This document shows, one piece after another, positions 27,524 to 36,375 of a stretch of DNA of 64,000 nucleotides. A model generated the notes under the pieces. That model did no database searches and was not told where the DNA came from. It saw only the letters and a program-made list of their open reading frames with translations. Location: positions 3,278,501-3,342,500 of the forward strand of contig NZ_CP026362.1 in assembly GCF_004116955.1 (NCBI RefSeq), given 5' to 3'. Numbering within the stretch: the stretch's first letter is position 1; every line of letters starts with the position of its first letter. Made by a program: the position numbers and the translations under genes. The DNA comes from Bacillus vallismortis. GTDB taxonomy: Bacteria; Bacillota; Bacilli; Bacillales; Bacillaceae.

Positions 27524-28501
27524 CTAGCGAACCTTTCTCATAAACTCCATGGAAAGTTTATATATTTGATCAGGCTGATATAAATAAATACTGTGTGTAC
27601 CCCTCAGTTCCTTTATATCGGCTGTATTGAATTGAGCCGCGAATGCCTCATAATCTTTTCTGTTTTGTATGGCATATTTTGAGTTTCTATTTTGGTCAGA
27701 GACCGCATCTAACAATAAGACAGGAGTTTCTTTTGGGGCCGGCAGATTCACAGATTTGCTCCCGTTTTGGTAAGACTGTAAAAGCTCATGCTCCATATCA
27801 GCATTAAAAAATTGCTTAAGGTTAATGGCTTTATAGATTTCTTTTTCTTTATCGGTTAAAAACGACTGACGAATCACCTCAGGGTTATATACAGCGGAAG
27901 GCATAAATCGATGAAAACCAATCGACGTTAACAGATGGAAGCCTCTCACTTTCAGTCTGTTGATCCCGCTCAACTTATACGTGACATACTGCTGAGGCAA
28001 GCCAATATCCATCGCAATAATGGCCTTGATTTCTTTAGGATATTTCTGTGCCCAATACATCGCCTCGATCCCGGATATGGAATGAGGCATTAAAATATAA
28101 GGAGGCTTATTCCCGCTTTTCATAAGCGCTTTCCTTGTCTGTTCCAGAACCGTATCAATATCTCTGTCATCGTTAGACACATCACTGTATCCATAACCTG
28201 CCCGATCAACAACAGCAATCTTATTTTCTTTTGAAAATTTGCTGTACAAACCTTTCATCTCATAAGCAGGCGCAGCAATCCCCGAGCCGGACATAAACAC
28301 AAACGTATCCTTCCCGCTTCCCTCTTCATACACATTCATCTTTTCCCCATCAACATCGACTACTGTGCCTTTACCTTTCAGCAGTGCCGCTTCCTTATTT
28401 AATTGATAGTGGTGATATATAAATACCGAGACGGATACAAGCAAAACCAAAGCAGCCAAGCAGCCAAAAACAATCTTTAGGACGTTCCATAATGTTTTCA
28501 T
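27524..28501 (-). CDS. ybdG: Membrane-anchored alpha/beta hydrolase YbdG
   Basis: A 325-residue protein with an N-terminal membrane anchor (IVFGCLAALVLLVSVSVFIYHHY) and an extracytoplasmic alpha/beta-hydrolase domain. The oxyanion region VFMSGSGIAAPAYEM and the RAGYGYSD turn are clear. The nucleophile motif reads PHSISGIE instead of GxSxG. The family aspartate is probably in LLLDAVSD and the histidine in RGTHSIYLYQP. First gene of the ybdG-ybdJ-ybdK operon. Activity is inferred only. Confidence 0.8.
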   Translation of the reverse strand: MKTLWNVLKIVFGCLAALVLLVSVSVFIYHHYQLNKEAALLKGKGTVVDVDGEKMNVYEEGSGKDTFVFMSGSGIAAPAYEMKGLYSKFSKENKIAVVDRAGYGYSDVSNDDRDIDTVLEQTRKALMKSGNKPPYILMPHSISGIEAMYWAQKYPKEIKAIIAMDIGLPQQYVTYKLSGINRLKVRGFHLLTSIGFHRFMPSAVYNPEVIRQSFLTDKEKEIYKAINLKQFFNADMEHELLQSYQNGSKSVNLPAPKETPVLLLDAVSDQNRNSKYAIQNRKDYEAFAAQFNTADIKELRGTHSIYLYQPDQIYKLSMEFMRKVR

Positions 28502-28585
28502 ATGATGCTCCTTTCACGTGATACGGAAAGGATACGATAAGAAAATAAATTTCTGATTAACTTTGGAAAGATTTTATTTTGACAT

Positions 28586-28616
28586 TTGACTTTGCCCTTA
28601 CGGAAAGGTGTACATT
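28586..28616 (+). promoter_or_regulatory. MerR-type promoter with 19-base spacer
   Basis: TTGACT (28586-28591), 19 bases, and TACATT (28611-28616). The overlong spacer contains a CCTT-ACGGA-AAGG dyad. This is the hallmark of promoters that MerR-family regulators activate by DNA untwisting. It drives the MerR gene that starts at 28637, so autoregulation is expected. Confidence 0.8.
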
Positions 28617-28636
28617 GAAAGCATGGAGGTGATCGC

Positions 28637-29467
28637 TTGCTGTCGATCGGTGAATTTTCAAAGATATGCAAAGTATCAACAAAAACACTTCGATACTACG
28701 ATGAAATCGGATTACTTCACCCCGAAGACATTCATCCTGAAAGTGGATATCGATATTATTCTATCAAGCAGCTGAAAGAAATGCTCTTGATTAACCGTTT
28801 CAAGTCGTATCATTTTTCTCTGGAGGAAATTAAAACCATTCTCAATGCAGAAGAGGATCAGGCGGAAGAAATGCTTGGTTTAGCCCTTCAGCGAAAAAGA
28901 CAAGAAGTTCACGCAAAAATAAGTGCATATGAATATACGCTTACAAAAATGAACCAAGATATTTTGCGTGCAGAGATGGGCAAATCAATGAGGTCATGGT
29001 TTGACGATATAGAAGTAGAGCTTTCCGATACCCAGACAAGGAACATCCTTTACATACGCCAAATGCTGAGCAGTGAAGACTACGCCTTAGGATATGAGAA
29101 GTATTTTAGCAGACTCTATGAAAGAATTGCCGTTGAAAAATTCACTCTACTAGCCACGCCCATGACAATTTATCACAGCCCTGAGTTCAACCCTGCCGGC
29201 AATGATACAGAGTTTGCGATTCCAATAGAGGAGACGGTAAAGGGAACAAGAGATTTGCCCGGTGGGCTTTGTGCAAAGTCTGTATTAAAGGGCCCCTATG
29301 CAGAATTGACCTCGATATACGCTAAGCTGAGAGAGTGGGTCGAAGATGAGGGCTATGAATTAGCCCAATCACCATATGAAGTGTATGTAACCGATCACCA
29401 GCAAGCCCCTGTGCCAGAGGATATTGTGACCGAAGTGTATTTTCCAATCAAGAAAAAAGAGAGGTAA
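28637..29467 (+). CDS. MerR-family transcriptional regulator with GyrI-like ligand domain
   Basis: A 276-residue protein. Residues 1-75 are a MerR winged helix (SIGEFSKICKVSTKTLRYYDEIGLLHPEDIHPESGYRYYS), followed by a long dimerisation helix (75-120). Residues about 125-275 resemble the GyrI-like/BmrR-type small-molecule binding domain. TTG start with a near-perfect GGAGGTGATCGC before it. It lies 5 bases upstream of a serine hydrolase gene, probably its target. In strain 168 the skf gene cluster occupies this place, so this pair is an alternative occupant of the locus. Confidence 0.85.
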   Translation: MLSIGEFSKICKVSTKTLRYYDEIGLLHPEDIHPESGYRYYSIKQLKEMLLINRFKSYHFSLEEIKTILNAEEDQAEEMLGLALQRKRQEVHAKISAYEYTLTKMNQDILRAEMGKSMRSWFDDIEVELSDTQTRNILYIRQMLSSEDYALGYEKYFSRLYERIAVEKFTLLATPMTIYHSPEFNPAGNDTEFAIPIEETVKGTRDLPGGLCAKSVLKGPYAELTSIYAKLREWVEDEGYELAQSPYEVYVTDHQQAPVPEDIVTEVYFPIKKKER

Positions 29468-29472
29468 CTATC

Positions 29473-30477
29473 ATGAAAAGAAACGACTGGCCAACTGCAG
29501 CCCCGGCAGCCTTGGGCATAGACGCTGAAAAACTGTCTGAGCTTGACCTAAAAATCAAATCCGAATACAGCAATATAAACGGTATGGTGGTTGTGAAAAA
29601 TGGATACATCGCTTATGAGCGATATAATCATGGCTATGGCCCGAATGATACGCATCATGTAGCATCAGTAACCAAAAGTATTATATCGGCTCTCATTGGA
29701 ATTGCGATACATGGAGGATATATCAAAAGTGTCGATCAAAACGTGCTCGACTTTTTCCCGGAATACGTCCCTGATCCTTATAATCAACAAAAACAAAACA
29801 TCACCATACGCCACCTCCTCACAATGACAGCTCCCTATCCATTTGAAGACTGGCACGAACCGCTCGACAAGATGTGCGTACAGCCTGATTGGATCATCTA
29901 TACACTCGATATGCTGGGCCAAGGAGGCACAATCGGCACTTTTAAATACTCCACCGCAGGTGCACACCTGCTGTCAGCCATCATTACCCGCACCACAGGC
30001 AAGAGCGCCCGCGAATTTGCTAACGAGCACTTATTTAAACCAATCGGCATGAAAGAAATTCCGCATTATGAAATGAAATCATTCGGCTTTGACGACCTTT
30101 TCGGAAAAGATGTGAAGGGATGGGTAAATGATCCGGACGGAAACTCAACCGGAGGATGGGGGCTTACGCTGACTCCGCGGGATATGGCTCGGTTTGGTTA
30201 TCTTTATTTGAATCATGGTACTTGGGACAATCAACGCATTATTCCAAGATCATGGATTGACGAATCAACAAAGATGAACGCCAATCACTATGGTTATCTA
30301 TGGTGGCTTCGTGATGAGGACAGTGTTTTTTCATACTCAGCTCTGGGTGATGGCGGGAATGTGATTTGCTGTGTTCCGGAGAATGACCTGGTTGTAGCGA
30401 TCGCATCAGGGTTTATCATGAATCCACGTGACAGGTGGAAGTTAATTAAGGAATATGTAGTTTCTCGGACAAATTAG
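29473..30477 (+). CDS. Beta-lactamase-like serine hydrolase
   Basis: A 334-residue cytoplasmic protein of the class C beta-lactamase/esterase superfamily. The SxxK motif is SVTKSI near residue 69. The YxN-like motif is YSTAGAH near 157. The third motif is less clear, in YLWWLRDEDSVFSYSALGDGGN, where the usual HxG/KTG appears as GDGG. No signal peptide. Likely acts on ester- or amide-bonded small molecules; relatives include EstB-type esterases. It shares the transcript of the MerR regulator, so it may degrade the compound that the regulator senses. Confidence 0.8.
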   Translation: MKRNDWPTAAPAALGIDAEKLSELDLKIKSEYSNINGMVVVKNGYIAYERYNHGYGPNDTHHVASVTKSIISALIGIAIHGGYIKSVDQNVLDFFPEYVPDPYNQQKQNITIRHLLTMTAPYPFEDWHEPLDKMCVQPDWIIYTLDMLGQGGTIGTFKYSTAGAHLLSAIITRTTGKSAREFANEHLFKPIGMKEIPHYEMKSFGFDDLFGKDVKGWVNDPDGNSTGGWGLTLTPRDMARFGYLYLNHGTWDNQRIIPRSWIDESTKMNANHYGYLWWLRDEDSVFSYSALGDGGNVICCVPENDLVVAIASGFIMNPRDRWKLIKEYVVSRTN

Positions 30478-30508
30478 GAAAATAGACAGACGAGAACTTC
30501 AGATACGA

Positions 30509-30540
30509 GCCTTCTCCAAGAAGCAAGACATTGAGAAGGC
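30509..30540 (+). terminator. Possible terminator after the serine hydrolase gene
   Basis: GCCTTCTC / GAGAAGGC arms with a 16-base loop, followed by TGTCGGTTTTAT, a weak T tract. Confidence 0.55.
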
Positions 30541-30815
30541 TGTCGGTTTTATCGATTCTTTTCCACAACATCATGCTGCGATATTCAGTTCATTTTCTTC
30601 TTGATAAACAGATCATTTTCAACGACTGCCTAGAACTGAAAAAAGCGCCAAAAGCAACGCTCATCCCCGGATTGGACCTCCACATTTAAAACTTCAACAC
30701 TTCTCTTTCCACTAAAGGTAAACCTCAATATGTGGCTTGTATGCCTAGCAGCTTTCACTTTGATAACATGTTTACCAATTTCGCAGCCTCCCTCCAATTA
30801 AATAACCATATGAAA

Positions 30816-30846
30816 AACCCCTTTGGCTATTATAACCAAAGGGGTT
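30816..30846 (-). terminator. Terminator of the ndhF-ybcI operon
   Basis: AACCCCTTTGG / CCAAAGGGGTT arms with an AT-rich loop, followed on the minus strand by TTTTTC. The arms are identical to those of the glmS terminator at 39672-39701. Confidence 0.9.
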
Positions 30847-30868
30847 AGAACCTTTCCATTTCTATATC

Positions 30869-31231
30869 TTAAAGACTTTTCTCTAGATCATTACATAATT
30901 TAAACACCATCACCCGTTCACCTGTCCGAGAGCTTAAATCAGTATGAAAGCTTTTCACTTCTTCTCCGGTTATCGTGAGGATAATATCCTTAAGGCCTTC
31001 TACCCCAGACTCAACTAACTCCGAACGAGTTTGTTTGATAGATAACAGCCCCTCTTTTGATTCACAAACTGCATATTCAGCCGGTGTTAAAATTCCTTTT
31101 AAATTAACAATGATCATGTCACGCAAGATATCAGTCTTAACAGATACAGACCCTCGCCCAAGATAATCCTTTTCCCATTGAGTAATGGACTTACTGATCT
31201 CTGATTCAAAAGAACCTTTCGATTTTTTCAT
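30869..31231 (-). CDS. ybcI: MpsC-like protein (DUF2294)
   Basis: A 120-residue soluble protein of the DUF2294 family. Signature pieces are MIIVNLKGILTPAE and an EKGLLSIKQTR-like helix (here ESKEGLLSIKQTRSELVESGVEGLKDIILTITG). In Staphylococcus aureus the third gene of the mpsABC cluster encodes this family, in which MpsA/MpsB are the NdhF-like and DUF2309 proteins. Its presence at the end of ndhF-ybcC-ybcF-ybcH is consistent with that. Its role in bicarbonate or cation transport is unresolved. AGGAGAGG precedes the ATG. Confidence 0.8.
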   Translation of the reverse strand: MKKSKGSFESEISKSITQWEKDYLGRGSVSVKTDILRDMIIVNLKGILTPAEYAVCESKEGLLSIKQTRSELVESGVEGLKDIILTITGEEVKSFHTDLSSRTGERVMVFKLCNDLEKSL

Positions 31232-31289
31232 ATATAAAACCTCTCCTGAGCAACAAAAATTGCATATTCTATTTTGTGATTTCGTCTCA

Positions 31290-31580
31290 TTAATATTCTC
31301 TTACAACATATCCTTCATATACATCTTCAATAACCAAATCAGTTTTTCCGTTCCTTGTGACCACTACCATTTTGGATAACATATTTTCTTCCATCATGGA
31401 GTGTATATGCAAAAATCGAATGCTTCCTAAATGGGTTTCCTCAACCTCTTCATAAGATTGCATATGATAATAATCAATTGCTTTTCTTATTATTTTTTTC
31501 ATATCTTCCATATTTTCACGATCAAACGGACTCATTTCCTCTATTGTTTTGGTTACAAAATCAGTTACATTCGAGGCCAT
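31290..31580 (-). CDS. ybcH: Small protein YbcH of the carbon-uptake operon
   Basis: A 96-residue cytoplasmic protein of unknown function. An acidic helical N-terminal half (VTDFVTKTIEEMSPFDRENMEDMKKIIRKAIDYY) is followed by a beta-rich half (RFLHIHSMMEENMLSKMVVVTRNG). AAGGAGAACGT lies before the ATG. It is in the same direction and tightly spaced between ybcF and ybcI, so co-expression is likely. Confidence 0.75.
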   Translation of the reverse strand: MASNVTDFVTKTIEEMSPFDRENMEDMKKIIRKAIDYYHMQSYEEVEETHLGSIRFLHIHSMMEENMLSKMVVVTRNGKTDLVIEDVYEGYVVREY

Positions 31581-31637
31581 ACGTTCTCCTTAAAACTGTT
31601 TTTTCATATATGAGTACTGAGAAGTTAACCCTTCCGT

Positions 31638-32162
31638 TTATCGTGACAAGCAATGATCAGGGTATACTTGATCTGTTTTGGTCACAGGAACATCCACAAT
31701 TGAAGATGTTCCATCCTTTGGATTCACGATTAAACCTCTCACTTTCACATAGGACGGCACTAGTGGATGATTGCGAATGATTTCAACACTTTTTTCAATA
31801 GCGCCACTGCTATTTCCATCTAGCCATTCATCGACGGTACCGCCAAAAAATTCAGGCTTGCAATGTTGAAAAAGATAATCCAATGTTTGTATTTTATCTT
31901 TCATTATTTCAAGTTGAGTTCGTACATAGCCTGTGGAAGATTTCTTATCTTTTGTTCCTACAACAAAAATCTCTTCAACATCTTCCTGATAAATGGCAAT
32001 GATAACAGACCTCATGATTTCTCCATAAGGATGTGAGATAGCGGCACCATAGCTTTGTAGAGTCAGCATATTTCCTGCTGAAGTGTTCGTCGCTTCTAGT
32101 AAAATAGGCTCTAAGCCGTTTTCAATGTCTGTCAAACATAATACTTTTTTATTTACATTCAT
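31638..32162 (-). CDS. ybcF: Beta-carbonic-anhydrase-like protein lacking zinc ligands
   Basis: A 174-residue protein with the fold pattern of beta-carbonic anhydrases: an early VLCLTDIENG strand where the family has CxDxR, TSAGNML matching the conserved RNAGN turn, and IFVVGTKDKKS where the family has V-GHxxCG. The zinc ligands His and second Cys are absent (Thr and Lys stand there). The ATG at 32162 has AGAGGTG upstream; a GTG 9 bases earlier is less well placed. It is in the DAB operon, so a regulatory or structural role beside DabA is more likely than catalysis. Confidence 0.75.
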   Translation of the reverse strand: MNVNKKVLCLTDIENGLEPILLEATNTSAGNMLTLQSYGAAISHPYGEIMRSVIIAIYQEDVEEIFVVGTKDKKSSTGYVRTQLEIMKDKIQTLDYLFQHCKPEFFGGTVDEWLDGNSSGAIEKSVEIIRNHPLVPSYVKVRGLIVNPKDGTSSIVDVPVTKTDQVYPDHCLSR

Positions 32163-32236
32163 ACAGCACACCTCTTCTATATGTTTATCATTTTATATTG
32201 AGCACCAAATCCATCTGATCATTGTTTATATAAAAG

Positions 32237-34855
32237 TTACCAGTTTTCCCAATGCCCTTCTGGATCAACACTAGCCAGTCGAACCCATCCATTTTGAACT
32301 TTTTGCAGAAATACTGAGTCTTTATTTAATAATCGTTCTACATGTTCTCTAGGTGCTTGAATGACAATCAGCAAACGAAGAGGAGAATGATAAGCCTCAT
32401 GATCTGATTGCATAACGGATTGCCAAGGCAGTCCGGCTAATAAGTCACTTGCATTCCCCTGCATAACGCCAAGACCTGCAGTAACGGTTTGAGTGGCTTT
32501 ATTTCCGCTTCCATAATAATGAGGTGCTACCGTTGATGCGTAATATTGTAAATTAATCCATTGGGCCACAGTTCCAGGCCCTGCAATAATATTTGCTAGG
32601 AGTTCACCGCTTTCATCCTGCTTCCAATCATAATTATGAAGAAAGGCTCTTCCTTCCAAATCACAATCCTGAGTGAGTTCACGTTGGCCGATAATAAAAG
32701 AGGCATTACGAGCCAGTCCCCATTCGGGACGGATCTCACTCCAATCCTCCGCAAATCGGTTTGCCTCTGCCTTCGGGTTTTTAAGTCTTTCTTGGACATT
32801 CGGTAATTGGGCTAGACGTTCTGCATTTACACGATGTCTCACCGTCGGCATAATAGCTTCGATACGTTCAAATGCTTCTTGAGCAGCTTCAGAAAGCTCT
32901 GGCACATAAAGCCAATGTAATTCATCCACCGTTGTATGATGTTCAGCGGCGGCAAAAACCGTATCTTCAGGAATGATCATTCCTTCAGTTGCAAGAGCTT
33001 CTCTTACCTCAGGAAGATTACATAAAGCAGCTAAAACTCGCGCATTGAATCCACCGGCCGCTCCACCGCAGGCACCGCAGTCAAGAGCCGCGGCATAAGG
33101 ATTATTCGCACTTTGACTGCCATGTCCGCATATCACGACCAATGGTGCGATATTCTCCGTTAACCCCATCATTTTTAAAGCTTGGCGAGCATAGGTCACT
33201 TTTTCTTCTTCAGAAAAACCAACAGGTATATCTGCCACTGTGTCATACTCATGATGTAGCGAGAGTGTTGTATCGGGTTTGCGCAACCAAGTCTCACGAA
33301 GATGACGAATGAAACGATCTGATCTGCTTGGCACAAAGCTGCGCGCTACCATTTGCAGACTAAGCCAAGGCCCGCTTAGCTCAGGCAGAAGTAAGCTCGT
33401 CAGTACATTCTGTTTCATCTTTTTAAATGTCTCGCTTACGGAATGAACTGCCTGCTTGCGTTGATTGTATTTTTCGAGTATATCTTCATCTGCGAACTCT
33501 TTTATTTGATGTTGCGGTTTTAGGATGACCGGCAAGGAGGCATGACTGTGTTTGCTGCCAAGTTCACAAGTTGCAATCGGCATCCCGAAGAAACCAGCCA
33601 TACCAATCGTTTCAAACGGACCTTCTTTTTCAAGGTGGCGGCGAAAAGGTTCTGATCGGACATCGATGCAGAATGCCAATTGAGCCAATGCAGATTTTTC
33701 ATCCTTGGTTTTACGTTGTTTCGAGATGATCTTCTGGCTTAATCGATCTGTGTGTGTGTGTTCCCAAGCTTCTAGCCAAAGTTTCTTGCGAAGTTTCTCA
33801 TCAAAACGATAGGCAAATGATACATATTCGTTTTGTACTGCGTCCGACATCTGAGACCATTCCTCTAATGTAAGGCCTCCCCAATGAATCCAAGCTGCTA
33901 AAAGGGGAGCAATCGACATTTGTTTCTGCTCAGATCGTTGATGAGCCAAAGGCAAATATGGCTGTATAAGGGCCCACTCCATGGATATTCGAACCGCTAA
34001 ATATTCTGTTAGGAGTGCATGTTCATGGCTCGATTGTTGGGAGCGCCAAAGCATCATTCCTGCCCATCCAGGCAAGGAAAGCAAATGGCCTTCAAGATAA
34101 GTCTGGATGTCTGCTTCCGGAACTTCTAGTGCAAATAACGCTTCCTGTAAAGCCAAATGTGCCTCTTGCGGCAAACCTTTCAACCTCTCACGCTGCTTTT
34201 TACTAAGTGCTGGATCATATTGAATGAGATGCTGCCAAGCGCGATAGAAACCTTCCTCACGATTAGGCATTTTCCAACCTGCTTGAGAATCATCGAGATA
34301 TAATTTACACCACTTAATGACATGATGATCTAGTATATTGACTAACCTTTCACCTTCTTGATTCTCTATATTTGAACTGATTGGCTGCATAAAAACATTC
34401 TCGATACGATTCAGTTCACTACATGTATGTTCCAATTCCTTCAGCTTGTGTGATGATAAAAGATCGGATGGCAGCGGGTCTAATGTTAATCCAGCTCGAC
34501 AAAATCGTTCTGCCACGTCCCGCGGGATGTTAAAGGATTGTGAATCAAGCCAACGCTGCAGCCCCATTTCCACAAAATCTTCATCAATCTCACCTTTATT
34601 CTTTGCTGAACGGATCATAGATGCACTTGGGTATATATCAACATCGCGAGTATTTTTCAACCACCTTGCAATCTGATCAAAAGATTGGTTTTCTAGACCC
34701 ATCCAAGGATTACGTGCAGCAAAGGTAGAAATAGGCCAAAGCGGCGCAATCACTCGGCTGGCGGATTCAATGAAAACGCGAATATCTTTTTCTTGAACAT
34801 CAAGATCGATTTCTTTTACATTTTCTTTCGTTAATACGGCTGTAATGCCCATCAT
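32237..34855 (-). CDS. ybcC: DabA/MpsB-type inorganic carbon transporter subunit (DUF2309)
   Basis: An 872-residue peripheral protein. It carries a beta-carbonic-anhydrase-like zinc site: CIDVRSEP near residue 395 (Cys and Asp-Arg dyad), then GHGSQS near 577 (His) and LDCGACGG near 593 (Cys). These match the zinc ligands of DabA, which hydrates CO2 in one direction when energised. AGGAGGTCATCA precedes the ATG, with the start 11 bases after ndhF. Together with the NdhF-like membrane subunit it forms the DAB (S. aureus MpsAB) bicarbonate-accumulation complex needed for growth at atmospheric CO2. Sequence features directly support an active site. Confidence 0.9.
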   Translation of the reverse strand: MMGITAVLTKENVKEIDLDVQEKDIRVFIESASRVIAPLWPISTFAARNPWMGLENQSFDQIARWLKNTRDVDIYPSASMIRSAKNKGEIDEDFVEMGLQRWLDSQSFNIPRDVAERFCRAGLTLDPLPSDLLSSHKLKELEHTCSELNRIENVFMQPISSNIENQEGERLVNILDHHVIKWCKLYLDDSQAGWKMPNREEGFYRAWQHLIQYDPALSKKQRERLKGLPQEAHLALQEALFALEVPEADIQTYLEGHLLSLPGWAGMMLWRSQQSSHEHALLTEYLAVRISMEWALIQPYLPLAHQRSEQKQMSIAPLLAAWIHWGGLTLEEWSQMSDAVQNEYVSFAYRFDEKLRKKLWLEAWEHTHTDRLSQKIISKQRKTKDEKSALAQLAFCIDVRSEPFRRHLEKEGPFETIGMAGFFGMPIATCELGSKHSHASLPVILKPQHQIKEFADEDILEKYNQRKQAVHSVSETFKKMKQNVLTSLLLPELSGPWLSLQMVARSFVPSRSDRFIRHLRETWLRKPDTTLSLHHEYDTVADIPVGFSEEEKVTYARQALKMMGLTENIAPLVVICGHGSQSANNPYAAALDCGACGGAAGGFNARVLAALCNLPEVREALATEGMIIPEDTVFAAAEHHTTVDELHWLYVPELSEAAQEAFERIEAIMPTVRHRVNAERLAQLPNVQERLKNPKAEANRFAEDWSEIRPEWGLARNASFIIGQRELTQDCDLEGRAFLHNYDWKQDESGELLANIIAGPGTVAQWINLQYYASTVAPHYYGSGNKATQTVTAGLGVMQGNASDLLAGLPWQSVMQSDHEAYHSPLRLLIVIQAPREHVERLLNKDSVFLQKVQNGWVRLASVDPEGHWENW

Positions 34856-34866
34856 TGATGACCTCC

Positions 34867-36375
34867 TTATGATAAATATTGTTTAAGGTAGTCTGGATGA
34901 CTCTCTACTGTCTTTGGTTTTGCTTCACCTAATCGTACTAACCAAAGGTAGACAACTGCGGAGAAAACTGAAGAACGATGACGGGCAATCCACGTACCCA
35001 TAACACTGCCGAATAGTAAGAGAGATACGACAATGATGACAGCTGACATTGGAGGCTGAACACTTTGAAAAGCAATTGTATGCAACCACTCATAGAAGAG
35101 ATGATGAATGATAAAATATACGAGAGCTGCTCCTCCTAAACATGTTAAACCTACAATTCGGCCAAGTCTCCCCTCTCCAAAAGCTACGAGCTGAGTCCAA
35201 GAAACGGACAATGACCACCCCAAGATTAGCGCACTAATGAATCGATACCCCTCACCAGGAGCCGTGAGCCAAAAAGAAACACCTATAACTAAGGATAAAA
35301 TCCAGCCAGCTATGATCCATAGATAGGATGTTCCTTCATGAGCACGACTTGATATTTTATGAGACCGTACTGCTGAACCAGCTTGTAAAAACAACGTAGC
35401 TTTGAATAAACCATGTAAAATAAGATGAATAATGGCTGCGATATAGGCGCCTAATGCACACTGAATGAGCATAAACCCCATTTGACCAATCGTGGAGCCT
35501 ACTAACTGGCGTTTATAGTCAACCTGGACCAAACTAATGCCAGTTCCAATCAATACAGAGATGCCCGCAATCAAAAGTAAAATAATCGAAGCTATACCTC
35601 CATTAAATAGAGGTGAAAATCGGGCTAGTATAATCCCGCCTGCATTGACTAAACCAGCGTGCATAATCGCAGAAACAGGAGTTGGAGCAACAATAGACTC
35701 AATTAACCATCTTTGGAATGGCCATTGAGCCGCAGGAATGATCACTGCTAATACAATCAATAATTGAATCCCTGTTCTCTCCCATACCTCCAGCTGAGCT
35801 AAGCTATCATGTGTTAAAGCCAATGATAACTGCCATTGGCCTGTAACTTGAAAAAGCCAGATCATCGCGACAAACAACGAAAACCAACTTAACAAAAATA
35901 ATCGGCCAGAAACCTTGGCCGCTTCACCAGCCACTTGCCAAGCACTGTTTAACCGTATAAGCAAGGTTAAACCGACAAGAGTTGCTCCCCAACATATAAC
36001 CATCAAGCGAAGATCACCACTTAACCATGCAATCGAAGCAGCACCTGTCGTGAAAGTGAAAAGCGGAAAATATTTTCGATAAGATCGATCCCCCATTAAG
36101 TAACGTACAGAAAAACGCTGAATGATTAGACCAATTGCCAAAACAAAGAATGCCATTAACCAAGCTAAGGAATCTAAGTGCCAAGGGCCAAGAGTTCCAC
36201 CCACACTGCGATTGGCAAGAATCACTAAGGAAACCAACGGCGGCAAAGCCAAGATACCAATATGAATGCGAACATAACTCAAAGGTACGCGTGGATGTAA
36301 AAAAACTAGTCCACTTATCCCAGAAGCAATAAGCATAATAAAAAATAATGTTAATAATGATGACGAAACGAACAT
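34867..36375 (-). CDS. ndhF: DabB/MpsA membrane subunit (NADH dehydrogenase subunit 5-like)
   Basis: A 502-residue membrane protein with about 13-14 helices, related to the antiporter-like ND5/NuoL subunits. The characteristic discontinuous-helix region is QRWLIESIVAPTPVSAIMHAGLVNAGGIILARFSP, followed by the STIGQMGFMLIQ and HLILHGLFKATLFLQAGSA segments with the proton-path lysine and histidine. Complex I genes are absent around it. With YbcC it forms the cation-driven inorganic carbon pump. GGGAGAAGTT lies before the ATG. It is first gene of a five-gene operon. Confidence 0.9.
   Translation of the reverse strand: MFVSSSLLTLFFIMLIASGISGLVFLHPRVPLSYVRIHIGILALPPLVSLVILANRSVGGTLGPWHLDSLAWLMAFFVLAIGLIIQRFSVRYLMGDRSYRKYFPLFTFTTGAASIAWLSGDLRLMVICWGATLVGLTLLIRLNSAWQVAGEAAKVSGRLFLLSWFSLFVAMIWLFQVTGQWQLSLALTHDSLAQLEVWERTGIQLLIVLAVIIPAAQWPFQRWLIESIVAPTPVSAIMHAGLVNAGGIILARFSPLFNGGIASIILLLIAGISVLIGTGISLVQVDYKRQLVGSTIGQMGFMLIQCALGAYIAAIIHLILHGLFKATLFLQAGSAVRSHKISSRAHEGTSYLWIIAGWILSLVIGVSFWLTAPGEGYRFISALILGWSLSVSWTQLVAFGEGRLGRIVGLTCLGGAALVYFIIHHLFYEWLHTIAFQSVQPPMSAVIIVVSLLLFGSVMGTWIARHRSSVFSAVVYLWLVRLGEAKPKTVESHPDYLKQYLS

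Larger units (their letters stand above)
30478..30868. other. Gene-free stretch between the serine hydrolase and ybcI
   Basis: About 390 bases. It has a hairpin at 30509-30540 and the ybcI terminator at 30816-30846. The middle, with no open frame that has a ribosome-binding site, looks like decayed sequence at the junction where skf would be in strain 168. Confidence 0.6.

Noticed and set aside
28512..28521. TTTCACGTGA as a second parS-like site
   Set aside because: Only the ten-base core agrees; the outer TGT and ACA of the consensus are missing.
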